Assembly: GCA_037447605.1 (NCBI GenBank)
Contig: CM074804.1
Coordinates: 6,216,565 to 6,280,564, forward strand
Origin: Zygnema circumcarinatum
Lineage: Eukaryota > Streptophyta > Zygnematophyceae > Zygnematales > Zygnemataceae
DNA length: 64,000 nt
Reading direction: 5' to 3'
Part shown: one piece after another, positions 62,338-64,000 of the stretch
Layout: each line of letters begins with the position of its first letter
Position numbering within the stretch: the first letter of the stretch is position 1
Notes under the pieces: generated by a model
Seen by the model: the letters and a program-made list of their open reading frames with translations, nothing else
Told to the model about the DNA's origin: nothing
Database searches by the model: none
Made by a program: the position numbers and the translations under genes

Positions 62338-63035
62338 GACTTCGATACGATACGATACGATACACTACGAAACTCCCCGATACGGTAATATCCGTACTAG
62401 CCGTACGAGCTGTAGTACAGTAGGACCCCGTCATATTTTCCACCTTCAAAAGTGCGTCCCCAAGAAATTCGCCACGATTTTGCCGAAACTACCTTTTTGT
62501 ACGGTAACTTTATGTTAGCCGTATTATTCGTACGAGCCGTACGAGCCGTACTATTCGTACTAGCTGTACTAGCCGTCACGGGCTTACGCAAAACTGACCT
62601 ATTCTCCCCGCACGAGCCGCCGTAAGAGGCGCTCGTTCTTCTCCACTTTTTCTTGGTTTCGATACGATACGATACGCACCGATACGGTACTATCCGTACT
62701 ATTCATACGAGCTGTCGTAGCCGATACACTACGATACGGTACGATATGGTACGGTCCAACATGAACTCTAACATAATACCGCCCGTCTATTGGTAACACG
62801 GACCTTATAATTTGCCAAATACAATATTTTTGCCCGATATTTGCCAAATCTATGGCGAAAATATGACGGGGTCCTACTGTACTGTAGCCGTTACGGGCTC
62901 GAATTTAAACTCTCCGAATTTTCCCGCCCTTGCCGCCGCAAGAGGCCACCATAGTGTCAGTTGCCACGATACGATACGGTACGACGCGGTACGATGTGCC
63001 AGAAAAACGACACGATACGATACGTACGAACACAA
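62338..63035 (+). repeat. GATAC pentanucleotide-rich segments
   Basis: CGATACGATACGATAC-type runs occur near 62343-62362, 62660-62675 and 62967-63020, inside the element family. They may be derived by replication slippage within the internal sequence. Confidence 0.7.
62416..62881. mobile_element. 466-bp element with perfect 25-bp terminal inverted repeats
   Basis: The ends at 62416-62440 and 62857-62881 are exact inverted complements; each arm starts TACAGTAGGACCCCGTCATA and continues TTTTC. Both ends carry TA outside CAGTAGG, which fits the TA target duplication of Tc1/mariner/pogo-type transposons. No transposase frame is present, so it would be non-autonomous. Confidence 0.7.
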
Positions 63036-63590
63036 ATGAACTCTAACAGAATTCCGCTCGCCTATTGGTAACACAGACCTGATATTTGCCAAAAACAATA
63101 TTTTTGCCGGATATTCGCTAAAACCAGGTGGAAAATATGATGGAGTCCTAGTGTGCTCAATTCGCCCGACAGGCTTACGAAATTGATTAGGGGGTCTCAG
63201 ACTTAAAAAACGATTACCAATTACCAAGCTGTACGATTACCAAGTTTTCGAGTCAACTTCACCAGTCTCGCGCCCCCCGAACGTAACCGTGATCGTGATG
63301 CGACGTGACTTTATCACCACTCCGCATTTGCCGGTATGACCAATTTCCAAAGGCGCGATGACCAACTTCGCCCGCGCGGGGGGGTCTCAAACTTAAAAAA
63401 AGGCTGCGAACGGCGCGGGTAGATCGCCGATACCTGACGTCAGATGCCGCAATTTTGAATTGCAAACCCGGACCCCTCGTCTTCCCCTTTCCTCCCTTGC
63501 GGCTTCCAAGCGGCCCGACCCTCTTCCAGCGCCTCCTCATCTCGCTCGCTCGCCCGCCCGCGCGGGCTTTGCTTTGCGCTGCTCCTGCAG

Positions 63591-63689
63591 ACGTTCGCTG
63601 TGTGGGCGCTCATTGACTGGGACCTCGGAGGGCTCGCCTTCTCCACAACCACGGTCGGACTCTTCCGACCGTCTGCCGGACCCCTCCTG
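63591..63689 (+). CDS. Possible exon of an unknown membrane protein (edge of window)
   Basis: A 99-bp stretch is bounded by an acceptor (tcctgcag) and a strong donor (gtaaga) and is open in phase 0. It reads TFAVWALIDWDLGGLAFSTT and ends FRPSAGPLL, a hydrophobic helix-like peptide. A start exon is not visible upstream, where the repeats end, and the gene would run off the right edge. No family is assigned. It could also be chance in GC-rich promoter DNA. Confidence 0.3.
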
Positions 63690-63809
63690 GTAAGACTCTC
63701 TACTCTCTAGAAAAACAACAAAGGGGAGGATGAAACCCTAAACATAGAAGCCCAAAAGTCAGGAGCCGTAAAAAGATCACGTCCAGCTACAAAGATTAAT
63801 GTCATACTC

Positions 63810-64000
63810 CTAGCCACGCCAGCCTCTCACTCTCCCTTTCCCACTGCCGCTCCCTCTCCACCTAACACTCCCACAGCCTCTATCTCTTTCCTTCTCCCTC
63901 TCCCACTGCCTCTCCCTATCCCACTGCCTCTCCCTCTCCGTCTCCCACTGCATCTCCCTCTCTTTATCCCTCTCCATCCTCCCCTTTGCCCTTTTCCCTC
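63810..64000 (-). repeat. Pyrimidine-rich minisatellite at right edge
   Basis: Imperfect units of about 18-20 bp (CCCACTGCCTCTCCCTCT) are repeated to the end of the window, so the full length is not seen. Confidence 0.8.

Larger units (their letters stand above)
61993..63151. mobile_element. Composite of related TIR elements (outer pair)
   Basis: The left end at 61993 reads GCAGTAGGACCCCATCATAT and the right end near 63125-63151 is its inverted complement with a few changes. A second 3'-like end lies at 62881 and another 5'-like end at 62416. Internal stretches repeat: TTTGTACGGTAAC near 62070, 62195 and 62497; GCTTACGCAAAACT near 62265 and 62584; CTATTGGTAACAC near 62788 and 63061. It looks like copies of one non-autonomous DNA transposon family inserted into each other. 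No transposase is visible. Confidence 0.5.

Noticed and set aside
1-64000. CRISPR arrays, operons, prophage, toxin or viral genes
   Set aside because: The window is intron-rich nuclear DNA; the regular repeats seen are minisatellites or inverted-repeat elements without spacers, and no viral or toxin domain was recognised.
1-64000. tRNA and rRNA genes
   Set aside because: No convincing A/B-box pair with a T-arm GGTTCGA context and no rRNA core sequences were noticed by eye; a covariance-model scan would be needed to exclude tRNAs or snoRNAs.

Overview
The window is nuclear DNA of a green-lineage eukaryote, most likely a streptophyte: a charophyte alga or a seedless land plant. Genes are broken into many short exons by GT-AG introns of about 80 to 1000 bp. 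Several products are plant or plastid types: a ferredoxin C2-like protein, a plastid-like J-domain protein, a plant-form NUP160, a WDR48 protein with the plant start, and a peroxisomal-type 3-hydroxyisobutyryl-CoA hydrolase. The left edge carries what looks like the end of a flavodiiron protein gene, a family kept in algae, bryophytes, ferns and gymnosperms but lost in angiosperms. No prokaryotic, viral or plasmid signature was seen. Gene names rest on recognising conserved motifs by eye; no search was run.

Layout, left to right: end of a flavodiiron-like gene (176-384, +); secreted pepsin-like aspartic protease (2292-9621, +); FYRN/FYRC nuclear protein (about 9791-12833, -); nucleoporin NUP160 (12877-24247, +); intergenic region with a 45-bp minisatellite; WDR48/UAF1-like WD40 protein (26549-32818, +); 3-hydroxyisobutyryl-CoA hydrolase (34063-37882, -); EcKL/APH-like small-molecule kinase (38142-40363, +); signal peptidase complex subunit 3 (41184-43263, +); TPR protein (44504-49150, -); ferredoxin C2-like (49725-51328, +); J-domain protein (52555-54307, +); a tentative small gene (55286-55791, -); ZPR1 zinc-finger protein (56075-60444, +); and a repeat-rich end (about 60.45-64 kb) with low-complexity tracts, nested terminal-inverted-repeat elements and one possible exon.

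For most genes I traced exon junctions by hand. The splice phases close perfectly for WDR48, ZPR1, the hydrolase, the kinase, SPC3, the TPR protein, FdC2 and the J protein, which strongly supports those models. NUP160 is resolved over most of its length but has unresolved exons near 13-14.5, 16.4-17.3, 19.8-20.7 and 23.1-23.3 kb. The FYR gene ends are provisional.

The genes are ordinary housekeeping functions (nuclear pore, deubiquitinase cofactor, ER processing, plastid redox, peroxisomal or mitochondrial valine catabolism, translation-factor chaperone), not an operon or linked pathway. I found no convincing new multigene system. The more unusual signals are regulatory or structural: three head-to-head gene pairs with short shared promoters, six CACGTG boxes in 345 bp, paired TGACGTCA palindromes, a 45-bp repeat open in all six frames, two inverted-repeat element families, a GC-AG intron in ZPR1, a doubled catalytic-loop motif in the kinase and a peroxisomal tripeptide on the hydrolase.
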